A stretch of 64,000 bases of DNA from positions 1-64,000 of the forward strand of contig NZ_BONF01000033.1 in NCBI RefSeq assembly GCF_016862575.1. The letters are read 5' to 3'. Origin of the DNA: Catellatospora bangladeshensis (lineage in GTDB: Bacteria; Actinomycetota; Actinomycetes; Mycobacteriales; Micromonosporaceae). Of this stretch, positions 50,750-59,404 are shown piece by piece. The position numbers and the translations under genes are program-made. Each line of letters starts with the position of its first letter. The first letter of the stretch is position 1. The notes below the pieces were generated by a model. That model was not told the DNA's origin. It ran no database searches and saw only the letters and a list, made by a program, of their open reading frames with translations.

Positions 50750-51940
50750 TCAGGGGTGGGGGCGGCGGAGGGTGAAGGTGTCGGGGATGCGGAAGGAGAG
50801 GTTGTCGGGGCACCAGGGGGCGCGGACGATCTCGGTGTCGCGGAGCAGGGGGGCGGTTTCGGCCACGACGACGGCGGACTCCATACGGGAGAGCTGGGCG
50901 CCGATGCAGCGGTGGCTGCCCGCGCCGAACGCCAGGTGCCTGCGCGAGCCGCGCTGACCGGGCACGAACTCATGCGGGTGCTCGGCGACCTCGGCCCCGG
51001 CGCGGGCCAGCCACAGCACGATGCTCGCCCCGGCGCGGATCGGGAAGCCGTCCAGCTCGGTGTCGCGGGCCGCGACCCGGCGCCAGGTCGGGATCGGCGG
51101 GACCAGGCGCAGCCCTTCCTCGACGACGTCGTCCACGGCGACCGTGCCGCGGGCCAGCCCGTACAGCACCGCGGGCTCCTGCGTGAGCCGGTGCAGCAGC
51201 AGCGTCAGGAACTGCGAGGTCGTCTCCTGACCGGCTACGAGCAGGAAGAACAGCGCCCCGGTCGGGGTGTCCTTCGGCAGTCCGTGCGCGGCGGTGTACT
51301 CACGCAGTTCCCCGACCAGCCCTCCCGCGGTCGCGGCGAACTCGCGCAGCACGGCGTGGAAGCGCCCGACGGTCGCGGCGAGCACGTCCTGCCGCGCGGC
51401 GTCCAGCGGCGCCCAGAACAGTTCGAGGGCGGCCCGGGAGAACTCCTTGACCACGGCCGCGTCGGCGGCGGGCAGCTCGACGAGCCGGGCCAGCACCAGC
51501 AGCGGCAGGTCGGCGGCGAGGTCGGCGTACAGGTCGACGGCCTCACCCGCGTGCAGCCGGGCGGACAGCGCGGCGACGCGCCGCCGGACGAGCCCGGTCA
51601 GCCACGGCCGCAGCGCCTCGACGCGGTCGGGGTGCAGGGCGCGCGCGGTGATCTCGCGGATCGCGGGATGGGACGCGCCGCCGTTGTTGGCCAGGGTCGC
51701 GGGCAGCCGGAAGCCGTACGACGTCAGCACGCGCAGCGCGCTCACCGGCATGGGGCTGACCGCGTCGAGGGCGTTGCCGGGGCGGAACGTGTCCGGATCG
51801 GCCAGCACCCGCTTGATGAGCCGGTGCCGGGTCACCACGACGTGGCGTACGCCCACGTGGTCGGCGACCTCGACGGTGTCTTCGGCCCGCCCGTCGATGT
51901 CGAAAGGCTGGTCCCAGGTACGGAACAGCACGCCGCACAC
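50750..51940 (-). CDS. Cytochrome P450, 396 aa
   Basis: A bacterial class I P450. The I-helix oxygen-binding motif is LLVAGQETTSQ, the K-helix ExxR is EEGLRL, and the heme-binding loop is FGAGSHRCIGAQL with the thiolate Cys. There is no membrane anchor, as expected, and ferredoxin partners are not encoded beside it. The substrate is unknown; the N-terminal half has no diagnostic sequence I recognise. I place the start at the GTG at 51940 because it gives the usual P450 length and only a 25-nt gap after the alcohol dehydrogenase; an earlier frame from 52018 would overlap that gene by 53 nt. Confidence 0.92.
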   Translation of the reverse strand: MCGVLFRTWDQPFDIDGRAEDTVEVADHVGVRHVVVTRHRLIKRVLADPDTFRPGNALDAVSPMPVSALRVLTSYGFRLPATLANNGGASHPAIREITARALHPDRVEALRPWLTGLVRRRVAALSARLHAGEAVDLYADLAADLPLLVLARLVELPAADAAVVKEFSRAALELFWAPLDAARQDVLAATVGRFHAVLREFAATAGGLVGELREYTAAHGLPKDTPTGALFFLLVAGQETTSQFLTLLLHRLTQEPAVLYGLARGTVAVDDVVEEGLRLVPPIPTWRRVAARDTELDGFPIRAGASIVLWLARAGAEVAEHPHEFVPGQRGSRRHLAFGAGSHRCIGAQLSRMESAVVVAETAPLLRDTEIVRAPWCPDNLSFRIPDTFTLRRPHP

Positions 51941-51965
51941 GGTACTAGGCAGGTTGAGGCCGCGT

Positions 51966-53009
51966 TCAGGCGAGGGCTCGCGGCGTGATGACGGTGATGC
52001 CGGCCGGCGGCGCGTCACCCATCGCGACCAGCGCCGCGGGCACCTCGTCGAGCCCGATGTGCCGGGTGACGAGCGCGTCGGGCCGCAGCCGCCCGGCGGC
52101 CACCAGGTCGAGCATCGGGCCGTAGTCGGCGGCGGCCATGCCGTGGCTGCCGAGGATCTCCAGCTCCCAGCCGATGACCCGGCCGATCGGCAGCTCGGGC
52201 GCGCCCTGCGGGAGCAGCCCGACCTGCACGTGCCGCCCGCTGCGGCGCAGGCCGAGGATGGCCGCGGCGCACACGGCCGGGCTGCCCAGGGCGTCCAGGG
52301 ACAGGTGCGCCCCGCCGCCGGTCAGCTCCCGCACCGCCGCCACGGGATCGGTCTGCGCGGCGTTCACGCAGGCCTCGGCCCCGTGCTCGCGGGCCAGGTC
52401 GAGCGCGCCGCCGGACACGTCGACGGCGATCACGCGCGCGCCGTACGCCGCGGCGATCATCACCGCCGACAGGCCCACGCCGCCGCAGCCGTGCACGGCC
52501 ACCCACTCGCCGGCGGCGACCCTGCCCTGCGCGACGACGGCACGGTACGCCGTGGCGAAGCGGCAGCCCAGCGCGGCCGCCGCGGCGAAGCTCAGCTCCT
52601 CCGGCAGCGCGACGAGGTTCAGGTCCGCGTGGTCGATCGCGACGTACTCGGCGAACGAGCCGCGGTGGGTGAAGCCCGGCTGGGTCTGGTGTTCGCAGAC
52701 CTGGGTCGCGCCGCGGCGGCACGGCTCGCAGTCCCCGCAGCCGCACACGAACGGCACGGTGACCCGGTCCCCGGCCCGCCACTTCGTGACCGCCCCGCCG
52801 ACCGAGTGCACGGTGCCGGCCAGCTCGTGCCCCGGCACGTGCGGGAACGCGGCGATGTCCGGGTCGTGGCCCATCCAGCCGTGCCAGTCGCTGCGGCACA
52901 GCCCCGTCGCCTCGACTCTGATCACGCAGCCGTGCGCGGCCGGTGCCGGCTCCGGCAGGTCCCGCACGTCAGGCTGCTGTCCAAAGGCGTCGTAGGCGAC
53001 CGCGCGCAC
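51966..53009 (-). CDS. Zinc-dependent medium-chain alcohol dehydrogenase
   Basis: A 347-aa NAD(P)-dependent dehydrogenase. Catalytic zinc ligands are in TGLCRSDWHGW and HVPGHELAGTV. The structural zinc loop is CGCGDCEPCRRGATQVCEH with four cysteines. The Rossmann loop is VHGCGGVGLSAVMIA with the acid AVDVSGG. Substrate preference is not readable; primary or secondary alcohols and sugar alcohols are possible. It lies 92 nt after the GH20 gene and 25 nt before the P450 on the same strand, so the three may form a unit. Confidence 0.9.
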   Translation of the reverse strand: MRAVAYDAFGQQPDVRDLPEPAPAAHGCVIRVEATGLCRSDWHGWMGHDPDIAAFPHVPGHELAGTVHSVGGAVTKWRAGDRVTVPFVCGCGDCEPCRRGATQVCEHQTQPGFTHRGSFAEYVAIDHADLNLVALPEELSFAAAAALGCRFATAYRAVVAQGRVAAGEWVAVHGCGGVGLSAVMIAAAYGARVIAVDVSGGALDLAREHGAEACVNAAQTDPVAAVRELTGGGAHLSLDALGSPAVCAAAILGLRRSGRHVQVGLLPQGAPELPIGRVIGWELEILGSHGMAAADYGPMLDLVAAGRLRPDALVTRHIGLDEVPAALVAMGDAPPAGITVITPRALA

Positions 53010-53101
53010 GTGCTTACCTCCCCGGAGACCCGCGGCCGGGCGCCCGGCCGCGTGCCCAGCACGATACGTCGATCACGAGCGCCCGGACAGGGATCGCCGC
53101 G

Positions 53102-54619
53102 TCAGGCGAGCGGGTCCGGGCGGCGGTACGCGACGCCGAGGGCGTCGAAGCGGGCCAGCATCACGTCGAGGCGGGCGCGGAAGTCGGCGTACTCGCCGCG
53201 GGTGCCCCAGCCGGCCTCGGCGATCGCGGACAGGCGCGGCAGCAGGCTGTACGCGGCACGCCCGACCGTCGGCAGGTACTCGCCCCACAGGTTGCCCTGC
53301 ACGCCGATCACCCGGTTGCCGCCGTCGGGCGCGTCGGCCGGCTCGGGGTCGTAGCCGTACACCCTGTCCAGCGGGCTGTGCCCGCCGATGCTGAGCGGCT
53401 CACCGGCCCGGTCCGACTCGGCGTGGTCGAGGTAGACGTGGCTCTGCGGGGTGGCGATCACGTCGTGCCCGGCCTCCAGCGCCGCGGCCACCTTGGCCTC
53501 GTCCCGCCAGGCCATGACCACCGCGTCGGCGGGCGCGCCGCGCTTGACCAGCTCGTCCCAGACCACGACGCGGCGGCCGTGGGTACGCAGGTGGTCGGCG
53601 AGCACCGTGATCCACCAGCCGAGCAGGTCCTCCGGGTCGGTGAGCCCGAGCTGCACCATGCGCTCGCGCGCGGCCGGGTTGGCCGCCCACTCGCCGGGCG
53701 GCACCTCGTCCCCGCCGAGGTGCACGTACGCCGCCGGGAACACGTCGACCAGCTCGTCGAGCACGTGCCGCATGAAGTCGACCGTGGCGTCGTCGCAGTT
53801 GAGCACGGTGGAGTAGACGCCCCACCGGGTGCCGGTCTCCAGCCGCGCGGCCGGGTCGTTGCCCAGCTCGGGGTAGGCCGCGATGGCGGCGGTGGTGTGC
53901 CCCGGCAGGTCGATCTCGGGCACCACGGTCACCCCGCGCCGGGCCGCGTACGCGACCAGCTCGCGCAGCTCGTCCTGGGTGTACCAGCCGTCGTGCGGGG
54001 TGCGGTCGGCCTGCTTGATGTTCTCGTGGCCGACCGGCGACTCGCGCCGCCGCGCGCCGACCCCGGTGAGCAGCGGGTAGCGCCTGACCTCGAAGCGCCA
54101 GCCCTGGTCCTCGGTGAGGTGCAGGTGCAGCACGTTCATCCGGTGCAGCGCCAGCAGGTCGACGACGGTGCGCAGCCAGCTCACCGGCTGGTACCACCGG
54201 CCCACGTCGATCAGCACGCCGCGCCAGGCGTAGCGGGGCCGGTCGGTGATCTCGGCGTACGGCACCAGCCAGGCCACGCCCTCGGCGGGGGTGCTGCCGC
54301 AGGCCGCCGGGGGCAGCAGCTGGCGCAGCGCCTGCACCGCCCAGCGCAGCCCGGCGAGCGTGCCCGCGACCGCGCGCACGCCGTCATCGCCGACGGTCAG
54401 CCGGTAGCCCTCCTCGCCCAGCTCCGTCTCGGTGGTGTCCAAGGTGAACAGCAGCTCGGCGGCGTGCGCGGCGGCGTCGGGCAGCGGCAGGCCGGTGACC
54501 GGGCTCAGCAGCTCCCGGAGCAGCGCGGCGATCTCCGCCGGGGCGTGCACCGCGGTGGCGGCGGTCAGCTCGTGATGGCCCGGTGCGGTCGAGTACGAGG
54601 TGGGCTGCGGAATCAGCAC
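53102..54619 (-). CDS. GH20 beta-N-acetylhexosaminidase
   Basis: A 505-aa glycosidase releasing terminal GlcNAc/GalNAc from chito-oligosaccharides. An N-terminal domain (residues 1-125) precedes the TIM barrel starting RYAWRGVLIDVGRWYQP. The catalytic pair Asp304-Glu305 is in HLGGDEVPPGEW. Further GH20 marks are LHLHLTEDQGWR, VVPEIDLPGH and the tryptophans of MAWRDEA and GNLWGEY. No signal peptide is visible, so it acts inside on imported oligosaccharides. The GTG at 54619 has AAGGAG 5 nt upstream and is preferred to a GTG seven codons earlier. Operator-like GAAAGCGGTTTC lies upstream at 54662. Confidence 0.94.
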   Translation of the reverse strand: MLIPQPTSYSTAPGHHELTAATAVHAPAEIAALLRELLSPVTGLPLPDAAAHAAELLFTLDTTETELGEEGYRLTVGDDGVRAVAGTLAGLRWAVQALRQLLPPAACGSTPAEGVAWLVPYAEITDRPRYAWRGVLIDVGRWYQPVSWLRTVVDLLALHRMNVLHLHLTEDQGWRFEVRRYPLLTGVGARRRESPVGHENIKQADRTPHDGWYTQDELRELVAYAARRGVTVVPEIDLPGHTTAAIAAYPELGNDPAARLETGTRWGVYSTVLNCDDATVDFMRHVLDELVDVFPAAYVHLGGDEVPPGEWAANPAARERMVQLGLTDPEDLLGWWITVLADHLRTHGRRVVVWDELVKRGAPADAVVMAWRDEAKVAAALEAGHDVIATPQSHVYLDHAESDRAGEPLSIGGHSPLDRVYGYDPEPADAPDGGNRVIGVQGNLWGEYLPTVGRAAYSLLPRLSAIAEAGWGTRGEYADFRARLDVMLARFDALGVAYRRPDPLA

Positions 54620-54660
54620 GTCGGCTCCTTCGGGACTCACCGCCGGGGAGAAAGCGGCTT

Positions 54661-54674
54661 GGAAAGCGGTTTCT
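54661..54674. promoter_or_regulatory. LacI-type operator upstream of the hexosaminidase
   Basis: GGAAAGCGGTTTCT, a near-palindrome. Its core GAAAGCGGTTTC matches 10 of 12 bases of GAAAACGGTTTA upstream of the binding-protein gene at 59271-59282 (opposite strand), suggesting one regulon. Confidence 0.62.
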
Positions 54675-54765
54675 AAAGCCGTTCCCGCGGACGTTAGTAC
54701 AGCTTCTTAACAGTAGTCAAGGCGCCCGGAACGCGGCGTGGACAGCCGCCGACGCGACGAGTAGG

Positions 54766-54777
54766 GTAAACGCTTTC
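54766..54777. promoter_or_regulatory. LacI-type operator upstream of the LacI regulator
   Basis: GTAAACGCTTTC, a near-palindrome 66 nt before the start of the regulator. It probably serves autoregulation. Confidence 0.55.
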
Positions 54778-54843
54778 TGATTTCGTTTCCCCTGCTCGAA
54801 CCGTAATTCCCCTGCTCGTCCCTCGTCCCAACTGGGGTCAACT

Positions 54844-55878
54844 ATGAACAAGCGGCCCACGATCCGCGACGTCGCGGCGCTGGCCGGGGTGTCGGTGGCC
54901 ACCGTGTCACGGGTGCTCTCCGGCGACTACCCCGTCGCCGGCAACACCCGCACCAAGGTCCAGCGCGCCGTGCGCGAGCTTGACTACGTCGTCAACGCCC
55001 ACGCCCGCGCCCTGTCCGGCGCCACCTCCAACGTCGTCGCCCTGGTCATGTACGACGTGGTCACCCCGTTCTTCGCGCACATCGCGTCGGGGGTGGAGTA
55101 TCAGGCCACCGAGTCCGACCGGCTCTGCCTCGTCTGCACCACGCACGGCGACCCCGACCGCGAGCTGGAGATCGTCAAGCTGATGCGCGAGCAGCACGCC
55201 GACGCGGTCATCCTGGTCGGCGGCGTGCTGATGAACGACGACTACCGCGAGCGGATGTACCGCTACGCCAAGGGCCTGGAGGACGCGGGCAGCCGCCTCG
55301 TGCTGTGCGGGCGCCCCTCGCTCGGCCCCGACTTCCCGGCGATCACCGTGGAGTACGACAACGCGGGGGGCGCGTACGCGGCCACCAGCCACCTGCTGTC
55401 CGCCGGGCACCGGCGCATCGTGCTGCTGGGCGGCCCGGTCGGCAACACCACGTTCGACGCCCGGCTCGACGGTTACCGGCGGGCGATGGAGGCGTTCCGG
55501 GTGCCGGTGGACCCGGCGCTGGTCGTACACGACGACATGAGCCAGGACGCGGGCTTCCGCCAGACCCAGCGGCTGCTCGCGGCCGGGGCCGACTTCACCG
55601 CGATCTTCGCCGCCAACGACCTCGCCGCCGCCGGCGCCATGCGCGCCCTGCGCGCCGCCGGCAAACGCGTCCCCGACGACGTCTCCATCATCGGCTACGA
55701 CGACACCCCCATGGCCCCCGAGCTGTTCCCGGCCCTGACCAGCGTGCACCTGCCCCACGAGGAGCTCGGCCGCACCGCCGTCAAACTGGCCCTCCAGCGC
55801 GGCGAGAACTCCACCCGCCAGCACGTCATGCTCGGCACCCACATCGCCATGCGCGACTCCGTCCGCCCGTTGATCTGA
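54844..55878 (+). CDS. LacI-family regulator of the second sugar importer locus
   Basis: A 344-aa repressor-type protein. The helix-turn-helix is TIRDVAALAGVSVATVSRVL at the N-terminus, with the hinge helix AHARALSGATSN. The sugar-binding core includes VVALVMYDVVTPFFAHIASG, TVEYDNAGGAYAATSHLLSA and SIIGYDDTPMAPELFP. It is flanked by operator-like sites and by genes for a GH20 enzyme, an ABC importer and a hydroxyacid dehydrogenase. The ligand is probably an N-acetylglucosamine-containing sugar, judged from GH20 only. It converges on the permease genes across a hairpin. Confidence 0.92.
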   Translation: MNKRPTIRDVAALAGVSVATVSRVLSGDYPVAGNTRTKVQRAVRELDYVVNAHARALSGATSNVVALVMYDVVTPFFAHIASGVEYQATESDRLCLVCTTHGDPDRELEIVKLMREQHADAVILVGGVLMNDDYRERMYRYAKGLEDAGSRLVLCGRPSLGPDFPAITVEYDNAGGAYAATSHLLSAGHRRIVLLGGPVGNTTFDARLDGYRRAMEAFRVPVDPALVVHDDMSQDAGFRQTQRLLAAGADFTAIFAANDLAAAGAMRALRAAGKRVPDDVSIIGYDDTPMAPELFPALTSVHLPHEELGRTAVKLALQRGENSTRQHVMLGTHIAMRDSVRPLI

Positions 55879-55884
55879 CGAAAG

Positions 55885-55928
55885 GAAGGGCACCTTCTTA
55901 ACGCTATGCGTAGAAGAAGGTGCCCTTC
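55885..55928. terminator. 15-bp perfect hairpin, bidirectional terminator
   Basis: GAAGGGCACCTTCTT (55885-55899) pairs exactly with 55914-55928. Each arm runs into TTAACGC, giving a short T-rich end on both strands. It separates the convergent LacI gene and permease operon. Confidence 0.88.
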
Positions 55929-55939
55929 TTAACGCACGA

Positions 55940-56866
55940 CTACTTGACCGCGCCCGCCGTGAGACCGGCCTTCCAGTAGCGCTGGAGGCTGAAGAAGGCG
56001 ATCACCAGCGGGACGATGGCCACCAGGGCGCCGGTCATCACCAGCGGGTAGAAGATCTCCGAGTCGGCGGCCAGCGACTCCTTCCAGGTGAAGATGCCCA
56101 GGCTCACCGGGTAGAGATGGTGGTCGCTGAGCATCAGCAGGGGCAGGAAGAAGCTGTTCCAGCCGCCGGTGAAGCCGAACAGGAACAGCGTCGCGAACGC
56201 CGGGCGCAGCAGCGGGAACGCCACCTGCGCGAACGAGCGCAGCTCGCCCGCCCCGTCGACCCGGGTCGCCTCCAGCAGCTCGTCCGGCACGTACGCCGCG
56301 CTGAACACCCGCCCCAGGTACACCCCGAACGGGCTGGCCAGGCCGGGCAGGAACACGCCCCAGAACGAGTTGGTCATCCCGAGATCGGACGCCATCAGGT
56401 ACAGCGGCACCGTGGTGACCGCGCTCGGCACCAGCACTCCGACCAGCACCAGCCCGAACCAGCGCTCCTTGCCCGGGAACCGGAACTTGTCGAAGGCGTA
56501 CCCGGCCATCACCGAGATCAGGGCGCTGACCGCCGCGCCGACCCCGGCGTACAGCAGGCTGTTGCGCAGCCACTCCAGGTAGAGCCCGTCGCCGAAGGTG
56601 AACAGGTGCACCAGGTTGTCCCACAGCCGGATGCGGGCCAGCTCGAAGCCGCCGGTCTGGTAGAGGTCGGCATAGTTCTTGGTGGCCGAGATGACCAGCC
56701 AGGTCAGCGGCAGCACCGTCCACAGCGTCGCGGCCAGCAGGATGCCGTTGACGATCCCCTTGGACAACAGTGGCGGCACGCCCCTGCGGTCACGCCGCTC
56801 GGGCGCGGTGACGGCGGGCGGCGCGGCCTCGGCGGCCGGGCGGGTCAGCGTCGAAACGTCGCTCAT
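55940..56866 (-). CDS. Sugar ABC transporter permease, MalG type
   Basis: A 308-aa inner-membrane permease with six hydrophobic segments from residue 37 onward (VNGILLAATLWTVLPLTWLV). The EAA loop is LLEATRVDGAGELRSFAQVA. The C-terminus LQRYWKAGLTAGAVK is the family's conserved end. The ATG overlaps the upstream permease stop in ATGA. With its partner it forms the channel of a carbohydrate-uptake (CUT1) importer. No ATPase gene is present, so it presumably uses a shared one as in the ceb system. Confidence 0.93.
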   Translation of the reverse strand: MSDVSTLTRPAAEAAPPAVTAPERRDRRGVPPLLSKGIVNGILLAATLWTVLPLTWLVISATKNYADLYQTGGFELARIRLWDNLVHLFTFGDGLYLEWLRNSLLYAGVGAAVSALISVMAGYAFDKFRFPGKERWFGLVLVGVLVPSAVTTVPLYLMASDLGMTNSFWGVFLPGLASPFGVYLGRVFSAAYVPDELLEATRVDGAGELRSFAQVAFPLLRPAFATLFLFGFTGGWNSFFLPLLMLSDHHLYPVSLGIFTWKESLAADSEIFYPLVMTGALVAIVPLVIAFFSLQRYWKAGLTAGAVK

Positions 56867-57768
56867 GGCGTCGCGCCCTTCCGGGAGAAGCGGGTCACCA
56901 CGAACGAGGCGGCGGCCAGGACGACGGTGAGGATCAGCGAGGCGGCGGCCGCCCCGCCCAGGTTGTACGACCTGGTGAGCGTGTAGATGTACATGCTCGG
57001 CGTCCACGAGTCGTTGATCGTGGTCGCGGCGTCCATCAGGATGAACGGCTCGGTGAACAGCTGCATCGCGCCGATCACGGTGAACAGCACGGCGATCACG
57101 ACCGCGCCGCGGATCATCGGCGCCTTGACCGACCAGGCGACGCGGACGCCGCCCGCGCCGTCGACCGTGGCCGCCTCGATGACCTCGCGCGGGATCGCCT
57201 GCAGCGCCGCGAAGAAGATGATCACGTTGTATCCGGTGTGCTCCCAGATCGCGAGGTTGGCCACGGCGCCCACGGCGCCCGCGTCCGAGCCGAGGCTGAA
57301 CGGGACCCCCACGCTGTCCAGCAGGTCGACGACCGGGGACAGACCGGGGGTGTAGAGGTACAGCCAGATCATGGCGGCGATCAGGCCGGGCACGATGTTC
57401 GGCAGGTAGAGCGCGAGCTGGAAGAAGCGCTTGGCACGGGCGTACGCGGAGTCCAGCAGCAGGGCCAGCACCATCGCGACGGCGACCATGACCGGGATGT
57501 ACACCGCGCAGTAGACGCCGACGGTGAGGAAGCCGCCGAGGAACCGGGTGTTGGTCAGCGCCTGGGCGAAGTTGTCCAGGCCGACGAAGACCTGCTGCGG
57601 CTCGCCGCCGAGGCCGAGCCCGTCGGTCTGCTCGCGGTGCAGGCTCAGCCAGCCGCCGTAGCCGATGGGCGCCAGCGTGAAGACTCCGAACAGCAGGAAG
57701 AACGGGGCGGTGAAGAGGGCGGCGACGCCGTACTGGCGGCGGGCCGTCCCCGACCGGGTCGAGGCCAT
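56863..57768 (-). CDS. Sugar ABC transporter permease, MalF type
   Basis: A 301-aa permease with six membrane segments beginning VAALFTAPFFLLFGVFTLAP. The EAA loop is VIEAATVDGAGGVRVAWSVK. The shape and the YLPNIVPGLIAAMIWLYLY segment are typical of CUT1 sugar importers. It follows the binding-protein gene across a 71-nt gap that contains a hairpin, and overlaps the next permease by 4 nt. Confidence 0.93.
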   Translation of the reverse strand: MASTRSGTARRQYGVAALFTAPFFLLFGVFTLAPIGYGGWLSLHREQTDGLGLGGEPQQVFVGLDNFAQALTNTRFLGGFLTVGVYCAVYIPVMVAVAMVLALLLDSAYARAKRFFQLALYLPNIVPGLIAAMIWLYLYTPGLSPVVDLLDSVGVPFSLGSDAGAVGAVANLAIWEHTGYNVIIFFAALQAIPREVIEAATVDGAGGVRVAWSVKAPMIRGAVVIAVLFTVIGAMQLFTEPFILMDAATTINDSWTPSMYIYTLTRSYNLGGAAAASLILTVVLAAASFVVTRFSRKGATP

Positions 57769-57795
57769 GGGCCGGACCTCCTTTCAGAACGAAAG

Positions 57796-57832
57796 CGGGG
57801 CGGGCGCCGCCGCAGCAGCGCCGCCCGCCCCG
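57796..57832. terminator. Hairpin between binding-protein and permease genes
   Basis: CGGGGCGGGCG at 57796-57806 pairs with CGCCCGCCCCG at 57822-57832 around a 15-nt loop that can extend the stem partly. Same position in its operon as the palindrome between cebE and cebF. Confidence 0.75.
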
Positions 57833-57839
57833 GTGGCCG

Positions 57840-59144
57840 TCAGGACGCGTTGATGCCGCGGCCCTTCAGGTCCTCGATGGTCTTGGCCTGCACCGGCCCG
57901 TACACCGCGGACAGCTGCTGCTTGCCCGTGTTGACCAGCTTGATCTGCTCGCCCAGGCCGTCGAACACGCCGCGCATGCCCGGGCCCCACGTCCAGCCGG
58001 TCTTGATGGTGGGCAGGGCGTCCTTGGCGACGGCGTAGATGTCCTGGCCGCCGAAGAAGGCGGTGTCGAAGTTCTTGGCCGCGACGTCGGCCAGCTCCGG
58101 GACGGCGGGCAGCGTCGAGCTGGCGCCGCTGGCCAGGCGCGCCTGGATGGCCTCCGGGGTGGTCGTCATCCAGGTGATGAACTTGAGCGCGGCCTCCTTC
58201 TTCTTGCTGGTCTTGCTCACGCCGAAGGAGGAGCCGCCGACCATCGCGCTGGCCGGGGCGGCGTCCCAGGAGGGCAGTGGCGCCGAGGCCCACTTGCCGG
58301 CCTGGTCGGGCAGGCCCGCCTTGAGGCCGCCCGCGGCCCACGCGCCGCCCAGCTGCGTCCACACCTGGCCGGCCGCCTTGCGCTGCTGGACCTCCTCGGC
58401 CGGGACGTTGGTGACCAGGTCCTCGGTGATCAGGCCCTGCCAGTACCCGGCGACCTTCTGCGACTCGGGGGAGTCGAGCGTGATCTTCCAGGAGTCGCCC
58501 TGGATGCCGAACCACTTGGCGCCCGCCTGCCAGTTCAGCGAGACGAAGTTGGCCGAGTCGGTCTGGTTCCAGTCGGTGATGCGCGACTTCGGGTCGGCCT
58601 TCTTCACCGCCGCGGCGGCGGTCTTGAACTCGTCCCAGGTCTTCGGCACCGCGATCTTGTGCTGCTCGAACAGGTCCTTGCGGTAGAACATGACCATCGC
58701 GCCCGCGTCCAGCGGCACGGTCCACGTCTTGCCGCCCAGCGTCACCAGCTCCTGGATCGGCGCCGGGAACTTCGATCTGACCAGGTCGGTGATGTCGCCG
58801 GAGACGTCCTGCAGGTTGCCCTGCGCCAGCATGTCCGGGAGCATCGCGTACTCGACCGTGGCCACGTCGGGCGCGTTGCCTGCCTTGACCGCGTTGGTCA
58901 GCTTGCCGTAACCCTCGGCCCCGCCGGGGATCTGCTCGAACTTGACCTGCACGTCGGTGTGCGTCTTGTTGAACGCGTCCACCACCTCCTGCGAGGCGCG
59001 CAGCCAGGACCAGAAGGTGATCTCGGTGACCGCGGGCGTGCCGTCGGCCGTGTCGGCACCCTGGGAGCAGCCGGACGCGACCAGAGCCATGGAGACCATG
59101 GCGCCGGCGAGCGCGACGGCCGCCTTCATCGATCGGGCTTTCAT
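57840..59144 (-). CDS. Sugar-binding lipoprotein of the second ABC importer
   Basis: A 434-aa family-1 solute-binding protein. The signal peptide ends ALVASGC with Cys26 as the lipid anchor. The core follows the CUT1 pattern: EITFWSWLRASQEVVDAFNK, APDVATVEYAMLPDML, and TVPLDAGAMVMFYRKDLFE near the hinge. AAAGGAG lies 7 nt before the ATG. It captures a sugar outside the membrane; nearby GH20 suggests chitobiose-like ligands, but only remote similarity to known chitobiose-binding proteins is visible to me. An operator-like site lies 127 nt upstream. Confidence 0.9.
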   Translation of the reverse strand: MKARSMKAAVALAGAMVSMALVASGCSQGADTADGTPAVTEITFWSWLRASQEVVDAFNKTHTDVQVKFEQIPGGAEGYGKLTNAVKAGNAPDVATVEYAMLPDMLAQGNLQDVSGDITDLVRSKFPAPIQELVTLGGKTWTVPLDAGAMVMFYRKDLFEQHKIAVPKTWDEFKTAAAAVKKADPKSRITDWNQTDSANFVSLNWQAGAKWFGIQGDSWKITLDSPESQKVAGYWQGLITEDLVTNVPAEEVQQRKAAGQVWTQLGGAWAAGGLKAGLPDQAGKWASAPLPSWDAAPASAMVGGSSFGVSKTSKKKEAALKFITWMTTTPEAIQARLASGASSTLPAVPELADVAAKNFDTAFFGGQDIYAVAKDALPTIKTGWTWGPGMRGVFDGLGEQIKLVNTGKQQLSAVYGPVQAKTIEDLKGRGINAS

Positions 59145-59270
59145 GACCGCTCCTTTGCGGGGGGAATCGGATCGTAGCGGAATGTTTTCGCAGTTCAGAG
59201 CCCCAGCCCTGGGGCCCGGTCTCGGGTGCCGGGAGTGGCTCAGATCACCGTCCCCGGCGGAGACAGAAAC

Positions 59271-59282
59271 TAAACCGTTTTC
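59271..59282. promoter_or_regulatory. LacI-type operator upstream of the sugar-binding protein
   Basis: On the gene's strand GAAAACGGTTTA; matches GAAAGCGGTTTC before the hexosaminidase. Candidate site for the LacI protein at 54844. Confidence 0.6.
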
Positions 59283-59381
59283 TACGAGGCCGTCAAGTAT
59301 CCGTTTCCATCCCGTGACGCATCGCCGGTGCTGAGCTGTTGACCTCGCTCGGATGTCCGGTTACGGTCCTGATTCCGTACA

Positions 59382-59393
59382 GCAAACGTTTAC
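59382..59393. promoter_or_regulatory. LacI-type operator upstream of the hydroxyacid dehydrogenase
   Basis: GCAAACGTTTAC, a near-palindrome 11 nt before the GTG start and close to the ribosome site, so binding would block transcription at or just after its start. Confidence 0.55.
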
Positions 59394-59404
59394 TAGGAGA
59401 CGCC

